A DNA stretch of 17,202 bases from Candidatus Cloacimonadota bacterium (lineage in GTDB: Bacteria > Cloacimonadota > Cloacimonadia > Cloacimonadales > TCS61), in NCBI GenBank assembly GCA_021108055.1, contig JAIORR010000045.1, forward strand, positions 1 through 17,202. The letters run 5' to 3'. Positions 1 through 8,207 of this stretch are shown one piece after another. Each line of letters begins with the position of its first letter. Position 1 is the stretch's first letter. The notes below the pieces were generated by a model. That model was not told the DNA's origin and did not search any database. It saw only the letters and a program-made list of their open reading frames with translations. Made by a program: the position numbers and the translations under genes.

Positions 1-1664
1 AAAGCATCGACTGCAACAAACGTAAATTCATCGAAAGGAAGAGAGTTGGAATAATAAATATCTCTGGTTTCATCATTCTGTAGCCAGTAAACGATTCTGC
101 AGTTATTCAGTTCACCGCCGATAGTCTCAAAATCTTCCAGTTGGTTGAACTCAATCGTATCGGAATATGAATTTAGATACGTTAACTGTATATCAGAAAC
201 TTCAGCTATCATGTCGATCATTATGGGTACCGTTGTATCTTCCGGTAATCCTTCTTCATTTATCACATCTTCTACTACTGCCACATACAACTTACAATCA
301 TCGAAGAAATCATAAAAAATATATGTTTCATAATTATCCATATCAATACATAATTCCACATCTCCAAGATCGTTGTAATATGCAAAGCAGGTATCTCTGG
401 AAACAAAAGTACAGTCATCTTCCAGAACTTCATCAAAAAAGGAACTCAACGTTTCAGAATAACTTTGTAATAAATAACCAAGAATACGCCTTTTTCCACC
501 TACAATAGTTGCAGGAAAACCAAGCAGGTCATAATAATGGAATCTTTCAAATGAGGAATAATTAAAGAAAGGCTCATCAGGGATATTAGCAAAGTAATTT
601 ATTATTTTACAGTTATCGGCAGAAAACATCCCGTCCTGGATAGTCCAGATATTTTCACTTCCGGAATTATTTAATTTTACTGCATTCTCGATGATAACCT
701 GCGTTTGAGGTATATTGAAAGTATCGAATTCAAGTTCGATCGAATTATTCTGCATCAGGCTGTCTTCCGAACAAAAAAGCTCTGCCGTCACTTTATATTG
801 GGAAGGTTGCAAAAGCAGTTCAAATTTCAAACTGTCGGTCATATCAAATATTACAGTTTCATCGGGTTGAAGAGGTGGAAGCGGGATAGAATCACAAATC
901 CCACCACTGGTGTAATAGAGCAGTTCTATTTCATCATACGGAGATAACATCTCTAAATTCAGATAGGCATTTCCTACTACACTATTGGAATTGTTCTTCA
1001 CAATAAATTTTGGAAATATATCTTCACCCGCAGCAATATTTCCCACCCATTCCAGCGAGATAAGATCGAGATCTTTTCCATTTGTTATGAACCTTCCATG
1101 TAGACTGAAAAGGAATTCGGATTCAAAACTATATGCCAGCATATTGTAGTAATAACCTTCATCCTCGAAATAGCTGTGTGCTCCATCTGTGGCAGAAGCA
1201 GAAATAAATTGATCCGATGAATTTGTGGGATAATCTACTACCAGCCAGAATAATGTATCTGTAAAAGTTTGTGAGAAATCAATATAATTCCAGTTCTGGA
1301 AATTCATCGCAGCAGGTTGGACAGCATAACTGAAAAGAACACTGTCCGGTGGCAGGTTAGGCTGATTCCCATAATCTTTGCATAGTTTTATGGTCATTGC
1401 ATCATTGCTTGCAGTATTGGGTATATATATGTTTACACCTTCGGCTTTGAATTGCAAAGAATCAATTCCATTAAAGAAATGATTAAAATCGAATTTAACT
1501 GCCCAACTGTCTGTTCCGAACCAATGTTGGTCATCTGTATTTGTGTGGTAATAAATTAGAGAATCCCGTGATGCAGAAACATTATTTCCGGCAGCATGGA
1601 AAAAATCTACGGCAAATACACTCGATACACATAATATGAATGCTATTAATATTATTTTCTTCAA
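1..1664 (-). CDS. Large secreted protein, CARDB-like plus degenerate Omp28/thioredoxin-like domain (3' end off left edge)
   Basis: The reading frame is open without a stop from a TTG at 1664 to the left edge (554 codons, incomplete C-terminus). The TTG is chosen because GAGGTG lies 6 nt upstream; the ATG at 1680 is in another frame. The N-terminus MKKIILIAFILCVSSVFA is a classic signal peptide with a probable cut after the VFA, so the product should be exported. Residues about 202-317 look like a CARDB/Ig-like module (LISLEWVGNI..., LPPLQPDE..., SEDSLMQNNS). Residues about 322-420 resemble the thioredoxin-fold domain of Omp28-like proteins of FCB bacteria, with NYFANI, then F-N-Y-S and YDLLGFPATIVGG matching the family pattern YgvsGyPT..dG. 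The usual N-terminal WCxxC is absent. A C-terminal secretion or sorting domain could lie beyond the edge. The gene is 55 bp downstream of, and co-oriented with, the acyltransferase gene. Function unknown; the frame is certain, the domain reading moderate. Confidence 0.85.
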   Translation of the reverse strand, partial: MKKIILIAFILCVSSVFAVDFFHAAGNNVSASRDSLIYYHTNTDDQHWFGTDSWAVKFDFNHFFNGIDSLQFKAEGVNIYIPNTASNDAMTIKLCKDYGNQPNLPPDSVLFSYAVQPAAMNFQNWNYIDFSQTFTDTLFWLVVDYPTNSSDQFISASATDGAHSYFEDEGYYYNMLAYSFESEFLFSLHGRFITNGKDLDLISLEWVGNIAAGEDIFPKFIVKNNSNSVVGNAYLNLEMLSPYDEIELLYYTSGGICDSIPLPPLQPDETVIFDMTDSLKFELLLQPSQYKVTAELFCSEDSLMQNNSIELEFDTFNIPQTQVIIENAVKLNNSGSENIWTIQDGMFSADNCKIINYFANIPDEPFFNYSSFERFHYYDLLGFPATIVGGKRRILGYLLQSYSETLSSFFDEVLEDDCTFVSRDTCFAYYNDLGDVELCIDMDNYETYIFYDFFDDCKLYVAVVEDVINEEGLPEDTTVPIMIDMIAEVSDIQLTYLNSYSDTIEFNQLEDFETIGGELNNCRIVYWLQNDETRDIYYSNSLPFDEFTFVAVDA

Positions 1665-1719
1665 AAAAATCACCTCGCATCAAAAAGTTTTTTTTCAGGT
1701 TATCTTGTAAAGTTATTAA

Positions 1720-2607
1720 TCAGGTTTTCCTTGCTTTTTTATATCCCCGCCATCGACGATGAACCCAGAACCATTGTGAAGGATATTCGATTATATATTT
1801 CTCGATACTTTTTGAGATCAGCTCAGTAAAATCTTTTATGGAAGCCAGTGTGTTTTTGTGATCATCCGGTAAGATCATTTCTTCAAAAAAATAAAGATGG
1901 GTTCCGTCATCTCTTCTGATTGAATAGGCAGGAACGATCGGGCAACCGGTTTTGACAGATATTTTAGCCGCACCTACAAAAGTAGAAGCTTTTTGACCTA
2001 AGAAATCGGTTAGGACTCCATTTTTCCCTGCATTTTGGTCTGTTAGAATTGTGATAATATAGTTTTTTTTCAAATATTTTAATATTGGTCTCAAAGCCTT
2101 TTTCATATTGATCAAAGTTACATTACAATTTTCTCGTAATTCGTTATTGTATTTATCGAAAAGTTTATTTCGCTGTGTTTTAAACACAGCAGCAATTTTG
2201 TAATTGACTGCAATATACTTTGCTGCCAGCTCCCAATTTCCTATATGTCCGGAAGCAAGGATCACACCCTTCCCCATTTTAACAGCTCTTTCAAGATTTT
2301 CCCAGCCTTTTGTTTCTACTTTATTAATAAGTTCAGAGCTATCTAAAAAATATGTTTCCGCAACTGTTATTCCCATATTGAAATACATTTTTTTTAGAAT
2401 GATCTTCATCTCTTTTGCGGTTTTTTCCGGAAAGACCATCTTCAGATTATTTAAGGCAACTTTTTTTCTGAACTTGAATACCATCCCTCCAAGAACAAAT
2501 AAATTCCCGATAAAACTTTTCGAGAATGAATACGGAAAAATCCTGAAAACTTTTATAAAAAGTATAAAGAAGAAATATTCTATCTTATTCTTTGTGGTTT
2601 TTTTCAT
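1720..2607 (-). CDS. Lipid A biosynthesis acyltransferase family protein (LpxL/HtrB-like)
   Basis: This 295-residue protein belongs to the lysophospholipid/lipid A acyltransferase family, which moves an acyl chain from acyl-ACP to a lipid A precursor on the cytoplasmic face of the inner membrane. The catalytic HxxxxE motif is HIGNWE at residues 121-126. The family TDQN segment is at 189-192 followed by DFLGQKAS, and the C-terminal WVHRRWR signature is at 281-287. The N-terminal 40 residues are basic then hydrophobic, fitting a membrane anchor. Length matches the family (about 290-310). ATG 2607 is preceded by GAGGG at a 4-nt spacing. It is divergent from tsaB across 143 bp. The exact acyl chain and acceptor cannot be read from sequence; it could be a broader-specificity LpxL-type enzyme. 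This gene is the main evidence here for LPS-type lipid A. Confidence 0.9.
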   Translation of the reverse strand: MKKTTKNKIEYFFFILFIKVFRIFPYSFSKSFIGNLFVLGGMVFKFRKKVALNNLKMVFPEKTAKEMKIILKKMYFNMGITVAETYFLDSSELINKVETKGWENLERAVKMGKGVILASGHIGNWELAAKYIAVNYKIAAVFKTQRNKLFDKYNNELRENCNVTLINMKKALRPILKYLKKNYIITILTDQNAGKNGVLTDFLGQKASTFVGAAKISVKTGCPIVPAYSIRRDDGTHLYFFEEMILPDDHKNTLASIKDFTELISKSIEKYIIEYPSQWFWVHRRWRGYKKARKT

Positions 2608-2750
2608 TTAACCCTCAAGAATTTTATTTATGGATCAAATCTTTATTTTACTTTGCAAAAGGCAACAAAAAAATTAGATAATATCTTTTATGATTTGTTT
2701 TTCTTGACGTTATTAAAAAAAAATAAATGGTGTTCGGAGAAATTTAAAAT

Positions 2751-3461
2751 GTGGAGAATATATTGAACATACTTGCTCTTTGCACATCATCTACATCCGG
2801 AAGTATTGCAATATCCGTAAAAAACAAGATTACATTTATCAGCTATCTTGATATTATCATCACACATTCAGAGCGCATAATGCCACAAATCGACTTCGGA
2901 TTGAAACAAAGCAAGATCGAAATCGATGATATCGACCTGATCTGTCTGGCAAACGGTCCCGGTTCGTTTACAGGAACAAGGATCGGACTGGCAACTGCAA
3001 AAGGACTATGCTATTCTCATCAAATACCACTCCTTCCTGTAAATACACTTGAATTGCTTTCTTGTAATCTTTACGGATGTAAATATTCCATTCTTCCCTT
3101 TATCGATGCAAAAATGGGCGAAGTGTATGCAGCCTTATATTCCCCTGAACTTAAGGAAATTGTATCTCCACAAAATTCAAAGCCAGATGAATTCCTGAAG
3201 AAAATAAGAGAACCTGTTATTCTGGTTGGAGATGGAATTTCTCGATATCAAGATATTATCAAGCAAAGCAGAATAAAATACGAAACAGCACTTCCTCATC
3301 AGAACATCCCGCTGGCTTCCGGTTTGATAAGCATTTCATCTAAATTGAAAGAAATCCCTGAATTTGATTTTGATCTTATTGCTGAACTCGAACCATATTA
3401 TTTAAGAAAATCTCAGGCAGAGATAGTAAAATCAGAAAAAGATAAAAATAAAAAATCATAG
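2751..3461 (+). CDS. tsaB: tRNA threonylcarbamoyladenosine biosynthesis protein TsaB
   Basis: TsaB is the non-catalytic partner of TsaD in the t6A tRNA-modification complex (universal for ANN-decoding tRNAs). The signature GPGSFTGTRIG is at residues 69-79, followed by LATAKGL, VNTLELL and IDAKMGEVYAALY (118-130), all characteristic of TsaB. Length 236 aa is typical. The start is uncertain. GTG 2751 has GGAGA 10 nt upstream. TTG 2763 has GTGGAG 6 nt upstream and would give MNILALCTSS, which lines up better with family N-termini such as MKILAIDTS. The Asp usually in the 'DTS' motif is Cys here (CTSS). The gene is followed 9 bp later by the dCMP deaminase gene, whose Shine-Dalgarno starts within the tsaB stop codon, so the two are cotranscribed. 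A TTGACG box lies at 2704-2709 but I see no good -10. Confidence 0.93.
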   Translation: MENILNILALCTSSTSGSIAISVKNKITFISYLDIIITHSERIMPQIDFGLKQSKIEIDDIDLICLANGPGSFTGTRIGLATAKGLCYSHQIPLLPVNTLELLSCNLYGCKYSILPFIDAKMGEVYAALYSPELKEIVSPQNSKPDEFLKKIREPVILVGDGISRYQDIIKQSRIKYETALPHQNIPLASGLISISSKLKEIPEFDFDLIAELEPYYLRKSQAEIVKSEKDKNKKS

Positions 3462-3470
3462 GAGAAAGCA

Positions 3471-3947
3471 ATGAAAGATAGACCAAACTGGCATCAATAT
3501 TTTATGGAGATGGCATTTATTATTTCGGAACGTTCAACATGCTTAAGGAGAAAGGTGGGAGCAATTATCGTTATAAATAACCAGATCATTTCTAGCGGTT
3601 ATAATGGAGCACCAAAGCATGTTCGTCATTGTTCCGAAACCGGATGTCTGCGAGAACAACTTAATGTCCCTTCCGGTGAAAGACATGAACTATGCAGAGG
3701 TATTCATGCAGAGCAGAATGCTGTGATACAGGCAGCTATAAATGGAACAACAATCAGGAATGCTTCTATTTACTGTACGCATCAACCGTGTGTGATCTGC
3801 TCAAAAATTTTAATTAATTCAGAAATTTCCACGATATACATCGCAGAACCTTATCCGGATAAATTAGCACAGGAAATGCTGGAAGAAGCCGAAATAAATA
3901 TGAACCTTGTAGATCGGGAAACAGGTATCGTGAAAAAAATATTATAA
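3471..3947 (+). CDS. Deoxycytidylate (dCMP) deaminase family protein, ComEB-like
   Basis: This 158-residue cytosolic zinc enzyme deaminates dCMP to dUMP, feeding dTMP synthesis. The catalytic zinc/proton-shuttle motif HAE is at residues 79-81 (within GIHAEQNA), and the second half of the zinc site is PCVIC with C107 and C110. Residues 22-48 (STCLRRKVGA..., SSGYNGAPK) match the dCMP deaminase subclass rather than cytidine or tRNA-adenosine deaminases. The insert between C54 and C75 (HCSETGC...GERHELC) is Cys/His-rich, as in family members that bind a second structural zinc. ATG 3471 has GGAG with 6-nt spacing. A strong intrinsic terminator follows 24 bp after the stop. The comEB name reflects a Bacillus competence locus; nothing here points to competence. 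Confidence 0.93.
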   Translation: MKDRPNWHQYFMEMAFIISERSTCLRRKVGAIIVINNQIISSGYNGAPKHVRHCSETGCLREQLNVPSGERHELCRGIHAEQNAVIQAAINGTTIRNASIYCTHQPCVICSKILINSEISTIYIAEPYPDKLAQEMLEEAEINMNLVDRETGIVKKIL

Positions 3948-3971
3948 AAGAAAAAATTATCTCATCGTTGT

Positions 3972-3999
3972 GGCAGGTCATTGATCTGCCTTTTTTTTT
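3972..3999 (+). terminator. Rho-independent terminator of the tsaB-dCMP deaminase operon
   Basis: GGCAGGTC (3972-3979), an ATT loop and GATCTGCC (3983-3990) form an 8-bp stem with one G-U pair, followed directly by nine T residues (3991-3999). This is a textbook intrinsic terminator for plus-strand transcription. It sits between two convergent gene sets. Read on the minus strand, the same hairpin is not followed by a clean T run, so it probably acts in one direction. Confidence 0.88.
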
Positions 4000-4000
4000 G

Positions 4001-4017
4001 ACAGTTCGGTGAACTGT
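4001..4017. repeat. Second perfect hairpin at the convergent gene ends
   Basis: ACAGTTC, a GGT spacer and GAACTGT form a perfect 7-bp inverted repeat. It starts one base after the T tract of the terminator and ends 16 bp before the stop codon of the minus-strand gene. On the minus strand it comes just after that gene's stop, so it may help end or stabilise that transcript's 3' end, although no T run follows on that strand. Confidence 0.5.
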
Positions 4018-4032
4018 TACTACACACAATCG

Positions 4033-5271
4033 TTACTGTATATAAATTATCACTTCATTATCATTAACTATCTTGATCTTATCTCCATCTGAAATAAGTT
4101 CGATCAATTTATATTTCTTATCATATTCTTCTTGATCTATCGTATTCCCATCTTTATCTAAAATATAGAGAATACCATTATATTTATGCGTTGTTGAATG
4201 CATTGTTTTGCTTGTTTGCCCAATTATTATACCAATATTTTCTCCGTTAAAAATAACTTCGAGGTCCAAAACACTCAAAGCTATATCAGTATATTTATCC
4301 ACTTTTTCTTCAAGCTTATTCTGGTAAATCGATGATAGATCCTTTTTCCATTTAATATGTCCGTTCTTCTTTTTCATACAAAACAGTTGTTTTGCTGTTA
4401 AAAAATAAAAACAGTTATTATCGTTACATTCAAATATTTTTTCAGGAGCATCAAAACTTTTATCCCAGACTATCTCCCCTTTGTTATTTACAGCATTCAA
4501 CCACCCATCACCATAGATAACAAACAGGTCTTTTAATGCATAAACAGCACTTGCAGAGAAATTATTAAAAACCTCTTTCTCGTATTTCAGAGATCCTGTG
4601 TTCGAATCTACAACCAGTAATTTCAACATATCTTCTCTGCTGCTTTTTGTTGGATGAAATACGAATAAAATCTCATTTTCATTTTCTGCATATTGAACAT
4701 TACCAAATCCCACCAAAAAAGGATTATACGATTCCAGAAGTTCAAAACCTGATGAATATATATCAACTTTTGTACCGTAATATTCGTGAAGATTAGTTAC
4801 AATAATATTCCCATTGTTAAGAACATATATCTGGTCATTATTCCCAATAATTAATTTTTTATCAGATTTTAATAAAGAATTTTGTAATATCGTATATGAT
4901 CCTATCTCAGTAATAAATTCTTTTTTATAAGTCTTCCATACAGATGTTGTGGTAAAAATCAAACCATTTTTATAATCCAGGAACCTCTCGGATATAGAAA
5001 AAGATATTTTTTTACCACTATCCCAGATCAATCCATCCTCAAATGCTTCCGTAACCATATCAGCCGCAGGTCCATGATCCAGTATCTTCGGTCCAAGACT
5101 ATTTGAATAAATTTTAAAAATTTCATCTGTTTCCGGAAAGTTGTAAACTTCTATGATATTGTCTTTTGTTTCTAAAAAAGAATAACTATCAATAAGAGTA
5201 ATCGCAGTAAGAAAAGAACAAATGAAAATGAGTGAAAACATTAATACTATTTTTTTTCTTGTAATACTCAT
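4033..5271 (-). CDS. Membrane-anchored or exported beta-propeller-like protein (PQQ-like repeats), function unknown
   Basis: Start ATG 5271 is preferred over TTG 5286 because GAGGT lies just 5' of it; this gives 412 residues. Residues 6-27 form a single hydrophobic segment after basic residues (SITRKKIVLMF...), so the rest should be periplasmic or surface-exposed; there is no lipobox at its end. The body is rich in short beta strands and holds weak PQQ/WD-like blade signatures, clearest at NNKGEIVWDKSF (262-273) and KKNGHIKWKKDL (301-312), with similar D-x-N/D-G turns at 222-228 and 371-377. This suggests a degenerate propeller, which usually binds partners or ligands rather than catalysing. 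It lies 55 bp downstream of tldE on the same strand, so cotranscription with tldD-tldE is possible. No known gene name applies; the fold assignment is moderate and the function unknown. Confidence 0.75.
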   Translation of the reverse strand: MSITRKKIVLMFSLIFICSFLTAITLIDSYSFLETKDNIIEVYNFPETDEIFKIYSNSLGPKILDHGPAADMVTEAFEDGLIWDSGKKISFSISERFLDYKNGLIFTTTSVWKTYKKEFITEIGSYTILQNSLLKSDKKLIIGNNDQIYVLNNGNIIVTNLHEYYGTKVDIYSSGFELLESYNPFLVGFGNVQYAENENEILFVFHPTKSSREDMLKLLVVDSNTGSLKYEKEVFNNFSASAVYALKDLFVIYGDGWLNAVNNKGEIVWDKSFDAPEKIFECNDNNCFYFLTAKQLFCMKKKNGHIKWKKDLSSIYQNKLEEKVDKYTDIALSVLDLEVIFNGENIGIIIGQTSKTMHSTTHKYNGILYILDKDGNTIDQEEYDKKYKLIELISDGDKIKIVNDNEVIIYIQ

Positions 5272-5326
5272 ATCAACCTCGATCAATAATATTTTACATT
5301 AAAAAAACTTACGTTTTGTAATTTGA

Positions 5327-6658
5327 TTATCCGCTTATCGCCAGTTGTTTTACCAACACGGATGCAGATCCCATAGAGCTCATATCAAATATAAAATTAT
5401 CTGCTATCATATCCACATCTTTGAATAATTGCAGAATATTTCCAGAGATCGTGAATGGTTTCAAAGAATACTTCCTTTTTCCATTTTCATAAAGAAATCC
5501 TTCTGCAGAAAGAGAAAAATCTCCTGAAATTACATTTGCACCGGAATGCATTCCCTGCATTGCAACTATTTCTATAACTCTATCGTATTTATTATAAAGA
5601 TCCGTCTCTTTATGCTGTCCTTTTTCCAGATAAAAATTTGTATGAGATATTCCCAGAGTATTTTTATAATTTCTACTTCCGTTTCCCGTTGAATTAACTC
5701 CATCTTTTCTGGCAGTAATCGTACTATGTAAATATGATCTTAATCTCCCATTCAGAATTAAAATAGTCGTCTGGGAAGGGTAGCCTTCACTATCGAATGC
5801 ACTTGTGGAAAAACCTTCAGGATACAAGCCGTCATCTTTAATCGTAACTTTTTCATTTGCAATAAACTGTCCGAGTTTTCCCTTTAACAACGATCTTCCT
5901 TCCTGAACCGATTTTGCACTGAATATCCCGGAGAATGTAGAAAGCATTGTAGCCATCATTTCATTATTAAAGATAACAGGGAATGAACCTGATTTTATGG
6001 ATTCTCCACCGAGAAGTGCAGTACTTTTTTTCACACTTTTTTCTGCCAGTTCTTTTGCTTTGAATTTACTAAAATCTCTGCCGATGATAAATTCCACACC
6101 AACTCGTTTATCATCATTTTCCTGCGATAAAGCTCCAACATAAGCATAAGCGAAATTCTGTTTCTCTTCTTTGCAAAGACCTTTACTGTTCTCTATCCGG
6201 GAATAAGTTGTTCCATTTCCAAACTGAGCAAAAGGGACATTAAAAACACGATTATCGGTTGCTTTTGCAAATTTTTCCATATCTTTGGCAAATTGGATCT
6301 TTTCTTTAACATCAACTTTATCTAATTCTTCAGAATAAATATTTAATTTCTTATCAACAGACGGATAATTTTCCATCACTTCTATTTCATCGTCTTCAGA
6401 ACATTTTGCATTTGCCACGGCTTCGTCAACAATCATGCCGAATGTTTCTTCATCGAATTTTTCCGTGTAAGCATATCCGACCTTTCCGTCTTTTATTACC
6501 CTTACGCCAATCCCTTTTGAATCAGCATAATTGAATGCTTCGATAAGTTGTTCATTTATCTTTGTAGAAAATGACTTGTTTGCAGAAAAAAGTATTTCGA
6601 TATCATCGACTTTATTCTTTGCATAACCAAATATTATTTCAAATTCTTTTTTATACAT
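5327..6658 (-). CDS. tldE: TldE/PmbA subunit of the TldD-TldE metalloprotease
   Basis: This 443-residue protein is the TldE (PmbA) half of the heterodimeric TldD/TldE peptidase, known in E. coli for maturing microcin B17 and cleaving CcdA. The partner TldD supplies the zinc site, and consistent with this there is no HExxxH here. Family features include the N-terminal FSTKINEQLIEAFNYADSKGIGVRVIKDGKVGYAYT, the SFPVIFNNEMMATML segment aligned with the TldD metal region, and the C-terminal SGDFSLSAEGFLYENGK block. ATG 6658 has GAGGAG at 7-nt spacing overlapping the tldD stop, and the intergenic gap is only 12 bp, so the two subunits are coexpressed. No toxin-antitoxin or recognisable RiPP precursor is adjacent, so the substrate in this organism is unknown. 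Confidence 0.92.
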   Translation of the reverse strand: MYKKEFEIIFGYAKNKVDDIEILFSANKSFSTKINEQLIEAFNYADSKGIGVRVIKDGKVGYAYTEKFDEETFGMIVDEAVANAKCSEDDEIEVMENYPSVDKKLNIYSEELDKVDVKEKIQFAKDMEKFAKATDNRVFNVPFAQFGNGTTYSRIENSKGLCKEEKQNFAYAYVGALSQENDDKRVGVEFIIGRDFSKFKAKELAEKSVKKSTALLGGESIKSGSFPVIFNNEMMATMLSTFSGIFSAKSVQEGRSLLKGKLGQFIANEKVTIKDDGLYPEGFSTSAFDSEGYPSQTTILILNGRLRSYLHSTITARKDGVNSTGNGSRNYKNTLGISHTNFYLEKGQHKETDLYNKYDRVIEIVAMQGMHSGANVISGDFSLSAEGFLYENGKRKYSLKPFTISGNILQLFKDVDMIADNFIFDMSSMGSASVLVKQLAISG

Positions 6659-6670
6659 TATTATTCTCCT

Positions 6671-8053
6671 CTATTTCCTGCCGCCGACAAGTATTTCATC
6701 AACTTTTATTGCGGGTTGTCCAACATTTGTAGGAATGCTTCCGCTTACCGACCCGCACATTCCCTGAGCCATATCCAGGTTATCTGCCACCATACTTATT
6801 TTATGAAGCACGTCTGCCCCATTTCCAATGAGAGTTGCACCACGAATTGGTGTGGTTATCTTACCATGTTTGATCAAATATCCTTCTGCTACGGAAAAAT
6901 TGAAATTTCCCGTGCCGGGCATCACAGAACCTCCACCCATTTTCTTTGCATAAATACCATTATCAACAGAGGTAATTAGTTCTTCGAGTTTGTTTTTACC
7001 GGCTGCGATATATGTATTCCTCATCCTGGAAGCAGGAGCAAATTTATAGGATTGTCTTCTTCCACTTCCCGTAGGTTCATATCCTGTTTTGATACCGCCC
7101 ATTTTATCTACCATATAAGATTTTAATATTCCCTTTTCTATCAGTACTGTCTTTTTGGTTGGAAGTCCTTCGTCATCAATGTTTTCACTTCCCCATTCAT
7201 TTGCGATAGTTCCATCGTCAATGGCAGTTACTACGGGATTTGCTATCTGCTTTCCTATCTTTCCTGTAAAAACCGAAGCTCCTTTTGCCACAGATGTTGT
7301 TTCAAGTGCATGACCACAAGCTTCGTGAAATATTACTCCACCAAAACCGTTATCGATGACCACCGGAAAATTTCCACTTGGCGCATATTCCGCATTTAGC
7401 ATGGTAACTGCCATTCTCGCTGTTTTTCTTCCCAGTTCTTCAGGATCAATTTTCTGAATGAATTCATAACCTTTAAACGCACCGGGACCTTCGGAACCGG
7501 TTTGTTTTTCACTTCCTTTCGATGCAATTGAAGTAACATAGATTCGCGTGTAATTCCTGTCATCTTCTGCCCATAACCCTTCACTATTGGCTATCATAAT
7601 ATGTTGCATTTTTTCCAGCATGTTTATATCTACCTGGGTTATTTGATCATTGAAATCTCGAGAAGCTTTATTTATTTTTCGGATAAAATCTATTTTTTCT
7701 TCTTTTGAAATCGTATTATTTGGGATCAGGATCGGATGAATATCTTCAAATGTTTTCTTTGTAAGATCAATTATTTTTTTATTTGAATTGCCATTTGCCG
7801 CCTTACTAACGGCATCTGCTGCAGCAAGGAGAGATATTTCACTTAAATCATTTGTGTATGCATAAATTGCTGTTGTTCCATAAAAAACCCTTACTCCTGC
7901 ACCAAAATCTTTCCCGGCAATACTCTGTTTAGTTTTACTATCATTAAAGCTTATGCGAGAAATATATGAATTCTCTGCAAATACCTCGGCAAAATCAGCA
8001 CCATTGGAAAGAGCTTTATCAATTACTTTTTCTATTAATCTTTTGTCTAACAT
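6671..8053 (-). CDS. tldD: TldD, catalytic zinc subunit of the TldD-TldE metalloprotease
   Basis: TldD carries the active site of the TldD/TldE peptidase, a cytosolic enzyme thought to degrade unfolded peptides. The zinc-binding HExxxH is HEACGH at residues 243-248, and the C-terminal Cys ligand is C433 in GMCGSVSGSIPTNVGQPAI. Other family blocks are GAGVRVFYGTTAIYAYTNDL (51-70) and SGNFPVVIDNGFGGVIF just before the zinc motif. The start is ATG 8053, not the TTG at 8080: GGAGGT sits 3 nt upstream of this ATG and the protein then begins MLDKRLIEKVIDKAL, as in homologues. That gives 460 aa, slightly shorter than the roughly 480-aa E. coli protein. The gene leads an operon with tldE and probably the propeller-like gene, and is divergent from der. 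Confidence 0.95.
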   Translation of the reverse strand: MLDKRLIEKVIDKALSNGADFAEVFAENSYISRISFNDSKTKQSIAGKDFGAGVRVFYGTTAIYAYTNDLSEISLLAAADAVSKAANGNSNKKIIDLTKKTFEDIHPILIPNNTISKEEKIDFIRKINKASRDFNDQITQVDINMLEKMQHIMIANSEGLWAEDDRNYTRIYVTSIASKGSEKQTGSEGPGAFKGYEFIQKIDPEELGRKTARMAVTMLNAEYAPSGNFPVVIDNGFGGVIFHEACGHALETTSVAKGASVFTGKIGKQIANPVVTAIDDGTIANEWGSENIDDEGLPTKKTVLIEKGILKSYMVDKMGGIKTGYEPTGSGRRQSYKFAPASRMRNTYIAAGKNKLEELITSVDNGIYAKKMGGGSVMPGTGNFNFSVAEGYLIKHGKITTPIRGATLIGNGADVLHKISMVADNLDMAQGMCGSVSGSIPTNVGQPAIKVDEILVGGRK

Positions 8054-8107
8054 TTTACCTCCATTACAGTTAATGCTCAATAATCAAAAATTAAGAACTT
8101 ATTTAGA

Positions 8108-8113
8108 TGTCAA
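8108..8113 (-). promoter_or_regulatory. Candidate -35 box for tldD
   Basis: A perfect TTGACA on the minus strand lies 55-60 bp upstream of the tldD ATG. At the expected 17-18 nt spacing the sequence is only TTTTTG or TTTTGA, so no good -10 box is visible. The call rests on the -35 match and position alone. Confidence 0.3.
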
Positions 8114-8191
8114 GACGTTTTCTTATTCTAAATGATTTTGCTATTTATTATATTCAAATCTGAAAGCATAATGAAACAAGAAAAACGTATT

Positions 8192-8207
8192 AACCGTTTT
8201 AACGGTT
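8192..8207. repeat. Perfect palindrome in the divergent promoter region
   Basis: AACCGTT, TT and AACGGTT form a 7-bp perfect inverted repeat with a 2-base centre. The very short centre suits a dimeric regulator's operator better than an RNA hairpin, and its place between two divergent promoters is typical for one. No regulator gene is adjacent, and a short T-rich stretch follows on the plus strand, so a weak terminator remains an alternative. Confidence 0.45.

Noticed and set aside
167..947. Plus-strand ORFs at 167-508 and 705-947
   Set aside because: Both lie opposite the continuous minus-strand secreted-protein gene and show no family features; they are shadows.
1665..1719. Repeat of ACCTGA downstream of the acyltransferase stop
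   Set aside because: Two copies of a 6-mer in a 55-bp AT-rich spacer are not significant.
2204..2611. Plus-strand 135-aa ORF
   Set aside because: Antisense to the lipid A acyltransferase gene with its catalytic motif intact; no independent support.
5272..5326. Possible terminator between tldE and the propeller-like gene (AAAAC-GTAA-GTTTT then a T run, minus strand)
   Set aside because: The stem is only five mostly A-T pairs, expected by chance in such AT-rich DNA.
8054..8080. Upstream TTG start for tldD
   Set aside because: The extension would begin before the GGAGGT Shine-Dalgarno that clearly serves ATG 8053.
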